Shown here: positions 61,378 through 64,000 of the stretch, one piece after another
Numbering within the stretch: position 1 is the first letter of the stretch
Layout of the letters: every line of letters starts with the position of its first letter
Origin: an uncultured Draconibacterium sp.
GTDB taxonomy: Bacteria > Bacteroidota > Bacteroidia > Bacteroidales > Prolixibacteraceae
Assembly: GCF_963675585.1 (NCBI RefSeq)
Contig: NZ_OY776411.1
Span: forward strand, 129,001 to 193,000
Reading direction: 5' to 3'
DNA: 64,000 nucleotides
Notes under the pieces: generated by a model
What the model was told of the DNA's origin: nothing
Seen by the model: the letters and a program-made list of their open reading frames with translations, nothing else
Database searches by the model: none
Translations under genes and position numbers: made by a program

Positions 61378-64000
61378 TTACAAAGTTTTTGCCACTTCAA
61401 TTTCGTGGTAAGCTTCAACATGGTCGCCCACTTTAATATCGTTATACTTCTCGATATTCAATCCACATTCATAACCATTTTTCACTTCTTTTACATCGTC
61501 TTTGAAACGTTTCAGCGAACCAAGTTTTCCGGTGTAGACTACAATTCCATCCCGAATCAGTCGAATCTTCGCATTCCTTTCAATTTTACCATCGCGAACA
61601 ATACCTCCGGCAATGTTACCCACTTTTGTAATGTTAAATACTTCCATTACTTCCATGGTACCTAAAACTTCCTCTTTAATTTCAGGCGACAACATACCTT
61701 CCATTGCTGCTTTTATCTCGTTAATGGCATCGTAAATAATTGAATACATACGAACATCAATTTGTTCTTTCTCGGCCAGTTTACGAGCATTTATTGATGG
61801 GCGAACCTGGAAACCAACCACAATTGCTTCAGATGCTGCTGCAAGCAAAATATCCGATTCAGAAATCTGTCCTACAGCTTTGTGTTTAATATTTACCTGA
61901 ATTTCTTCGGTCGATAATTTTATCAGTGCATCAGAAAGTGCTTCAATAGAACCGTCCACGTCACCTTTTACAATCAGGTTCAATTCCTGGAAGTTTCCAA
62001 TCGCAATCCTTCTACCAATTTCGTCTAATGTAATGTGCTTTTGAGTTCGCAGGCCTTGCTCACGTGCCAACTGTTCACGTTTATTGCTGATATTTCTGGC
62101 TTCGCGCTCATTCTCCATAATGTTGAACTTGTCACCTGCCTGAGGAGCACCGTTCAAACCAAGAATAATTGCCGGTTGTGCCGGACCAACTTCTTCGATG
62201 CGTTGGTTACGCTCATTAAACATTGCTTTTACGTGGCCAAAGTACTGACCTGCAATAATAATGTCGCCCACTTTTAAAGTTCCACTCTGAACCAATAATG
62301 TTGAAACGAATCCACGACCTTTGTCCAACTCCGATTCAATAATGGTACCATGAGCATTTTTATTTGGATTGGCTTTAAGCTCTAACATTTCAGCTTCGAG
62401 CAATACTTTTTCAAGTAATTCTTCAATTCCAATTCCGTTTTTAGCCGATATATCGTGCGACTGGTATTTACCACCCCATTCTTCAACAAGGTAGTTCATG
62501 TTGGCCAGCTGCTCTTTAATTTTTTCGGGATTTGCTCCCGGTTTATCAATTTTATTAATTGCAAATACAATAGGAACACCAGCGGCAGCGGCGTGATTAA
62601 TCGCCTCAATGGTTTGTGGCATCACATCGTCGTCGGCAGCTACAATAATAATTGCAATATCAGTAACCTGAGCACCACGGGCACGCATTGCAGTAAATGC
62701 TTCGTGACCGGGAGTATCAAGGAAAGTAATATCTCTACCGTCCTCTAAACTTACGTGATAAGCTCCGATGTGCTGGGTAATACCACCGGCCTCACCGGCA
62801 ATAACGTTGGTACTACGAATATGGTCAAGCAACGAAGTTTTACCGTGGTCAACGTGTCCCATCACCGTAACAATTGGGGGTCTCGCAATTAAGTCTTCTT
62901 CTCTATCCTCAACCTCTTCAATTGCTTCCTGAATTTCAACACTAACAAATTCAACTTTAAAGCCAAATTCTTCTGCTACCACAGAAAGGGTCTCGGCATC
63001 TAAACGTTGGTTAATTGAAACAAACAGACCAAGACTCATACACGACGAAATAACCTGAGTTACACTAACGTCCATCATGGTTGCGAATTCGGCAACCGAA
63101 ACGAACTCGGTTACTTTCAAAATTCCTTGTTCGGCCATTTGTTGTTCCATGTCAGCCTGCATTCTTTCGCTTACGGCTGCACGTTTATCACGGCGGTGTT
63201 TCGATCCTTTCGATTTTCCCTTTGTAGTTAACCTCGCAAGTGTATCTTTAATTTGCTTTTGAACATCAACTTCGTTCACCTCTTTTTTCAGAGGACGACG
63301 TTTTTTACCTGCAGCACCCGGCACTTGTTTATTTACCTGGAATTTACCTTTTGGTCTGTCGCCCTGCGGTTTCTGTTGCTGCTGACGATCAACAGTAACT
63401 TTACCTGTTTCTTTATTAATTCTTTTGCGTCGTTTTTTGCGGTTGGCATTGTCATTTGATTCGGCCTTTTTCTCGGGTAAATCAATTTTCCCCAATACTG
63501 TTGGTCCGCTTAAACGGTCTGCTTTTGCTTTAATTACACCACTATCCTGGTCTTTTTCGTTTGAAACATCACCGGCTTTTTTAACTGTGATCTTCTGACG
63601 ATGTCTTTCTTTCCGCTCTTTGTCTTTCTCTTCTTTCGACTTTTTCGCAGGTCTGGTTTTCTGATTAATATTTTGAAGGTCGATTTTTCCAACCACCTTT
63701 ACTTCGTCTACTTTTGGCACTTGCATTTCCATTAATTCTTCAGGTGCTGGAGTTGGAGTTTCTTTCGGCGCTTCCACTTTTGTTTCAGCAACCGGTGTTT
63801 TTTCAACCTTTTTTTCTATCGGTTTTTCAACTGGTTTTTCGACAGCTGGAGTTTTTTCAACTGCTTTTTCTTCAACAACAACCGGAGCCTTTTCAACCAC
63901 AACTTCTTTTTTAGGCTCCTCAACCTTTTCTTCTTTTACGGGTTGTTCTTCTTTCTTTTTTGGTCTGTTTACCGAATCCAGATCAATTTTTCCTAATATT
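61378..64000 (-). CDS. infB: translation initiation factor IF-2 (5' end beyond window)
   Basis: At least 874 residues in frame; the gene runs off the right edge. The apparent GTG start near 63900 is internal because the frame stays open to 64000 ([20 protein letters not shown]), in a repetitive Lys/Glu/Pro/Val-rich linker. The linker is followed by an IF2_N-like region, the G domain with G1 [27 protein letters not shown] and [13 protein letters not shown], then domains II, III and the C2 domain that binds fMet-tRNA. IF-2 is an essential GTPase of translation initiation. nusA or rimP probably lies upstream, outside the window. Confidence 0.96.
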   Translation of the reverse strand, partial: ILGKIDLDSVNRPKKKEEQPVKEEKVEEPKKEVVVEKAPVVVEEKAVEKTPAVEKPVEKPIEKKVEKTPVAETKVEAPKETPTPAPEELMEMQVPKVDEVKVVGKIDLQNINQKTRPAKKSKEEKDKERKERHRQKITVKKAGDVSNEKDQDSGVIKAKADRLSGPTVLGKIDLPEKKAESNDNANRKKRRKRINKETGKVTVDRQQQQKPQGDRPKGKFQVNKQVPGAAGKKRRPLKKEVNEVDVQKQIKDTLARLTTKGKSKGSKHRRDKRAAVSERMQADMEQQMAEQGILKVTEFVSVAEFATMMDVSVTQVISSCMSLGLFVSINQRLDAETLSVVAEEFGFKVEFVSVEIQEAIEEVEDREEDLIARPPIVTVMGHVDHGKTSLLDHIRSTNVIAGEAGGITQHIGAYHVSLEDGRDITFLDTPGHEAFTAMRARGAQVTDIAIIIVAADDDVMPQTIEAINHAAAAGVPIVFAINKIDKPGANPEKIKEQLANMNYLVEEWGGKYQSHDISAKNGIGIEELLEKVLLEAEMLELKANPNKNAHGTIIESELDKGRGFVSTLLVQSGTLKVGDIIIAGQYFGHVKAMFNERNQRIEEVGPAQPAIILGLNGAPQAGDKFNIMENEREARNISNKREQLAREQGLRTQKHITLDEIGRRIAIGNFQELNLIVKGDVDGSIEALSDALIKLSTEEIQVNIKHKAVGQISESDILLAAASEAIVVGFQVRPSINARKLAEKEQIDVRMYSIIYDAINEIKAAMEGMLSPEIKEEVLGTMEVMEVFNITKVGNIAGGIVRDGKIERNAKIRLIRDGIVVYTGKLGSLKRFKDDVKEVKNGYECGLNIEKYNDIKVGDHVEAYHEIEVAKTL

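Noticed and set aside
63900-64000. infB start at 63900
   Set aside because: The codon is GTG within an open, compositionally identical linker that continues to the window edge, so it is internal.
1-64000. CRISPR arrays, rRNA genes, integrases or toxin-antitoxin pairs
   Set aside because: None recognised on either strand; repeated units found are short, irregular or palindromic, not spaced direct repeats.

Overview
The window is a stretch of chromosome from a Bacteroidota bacterium. By overall gene style it is probably a Bacteroidales or Marinilabiliales-type anaerobe, but genus is not claimed. The supporting signs are: TAnnTTTG-type -7 promoter elements, little use of Shine-Dalgarno sequences, a type IX secretion C-terminal domain (48.9-50.7 kb), a Reg_prop/Y_Y_Y sensor histidine kinase, a DUF3098 gene between ftsX and uppP, and the block rplM-rpsI-rpsB-tsf. 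The DNA looks AT-rich by eye. I saw no rRNA, CRISPR array, transposase, phage gene or plasmid function.

Layout. 0-7 kb: sucD (partial) and sucC, an SIS-domain sugar-phosphate isomerase, an isochorismatase-type hydrolase, a YycJ/WalJ-like metallo-hydrolase, aspartate kinase, a secreted protein of unknown function and an esterase-like protein. 7.4-12.1 kb: a HutC-type GntR regulator divergent from pyruvate dehydrogenase E2 and a fused E1 alpha-beta gene, with two matching palindromes in the shared intergenic region. 12.5-19.5 kb: an M23/LysM peptidase, DUF423, then a carbon-metabolism block (PHP-domain protein, class II aldolase/SDR fusion, SorE-like dehydrogenase, fructose-6-phosphate aldolase family) whose spacers hold palindromes and short repeats. 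19.5-32.1 kb, all on the minus strand: a sensor kinase, a PIF1/RecD-like helicase, a ThDP enzyme, aroK, parC and parE. 32.5-37.3 kb: a membrane-anchored MutS-like ATPase, a PAP2 phosphatase, obgE, adk and hpt.

37.3-47.5 kb: purE, two outer-membrane-type proteins (one with a helix-hairpin-helix region), an acyltransferase, a HAD hydrolase, recJ, lysS, a CHAD protein and tRNA-Thr(CGU). 47.7-51.3 kb: a second acyltransferase, a gene-poor interval with a possible 31-residue membrane peptide, a T9SS cargo protein with three Ig-like repeats, and an unknown protein. 51.4-58.3 kb: the ribosomal/EF-Ts operon, divergent from ftsX-DUF3098-uppP-truB, followed by queA. 58.4-64 kb: a 930-residue DUF3352-like envelope protein and infB, which runs off the window.

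Two things stand out. First, three minus-strand genes between 21.6 and 29.8 kb (sensor kinase, helicase, parC) are each broken by single-base indels, five in total. The reading frames join perfectly once these are corrected. One of the genes is essential, so sequence error is the likeliest cause. Second, the 7.4-19.5 kb region links a sugar-type GntR regulator, pyruvate dehydrogenase and an unassigned aldolase/dehydrogenase/PHP set. This is the best candidate for an undescribed catabolic pathway, although no transporter or kinase lies in the window to name its substrate.
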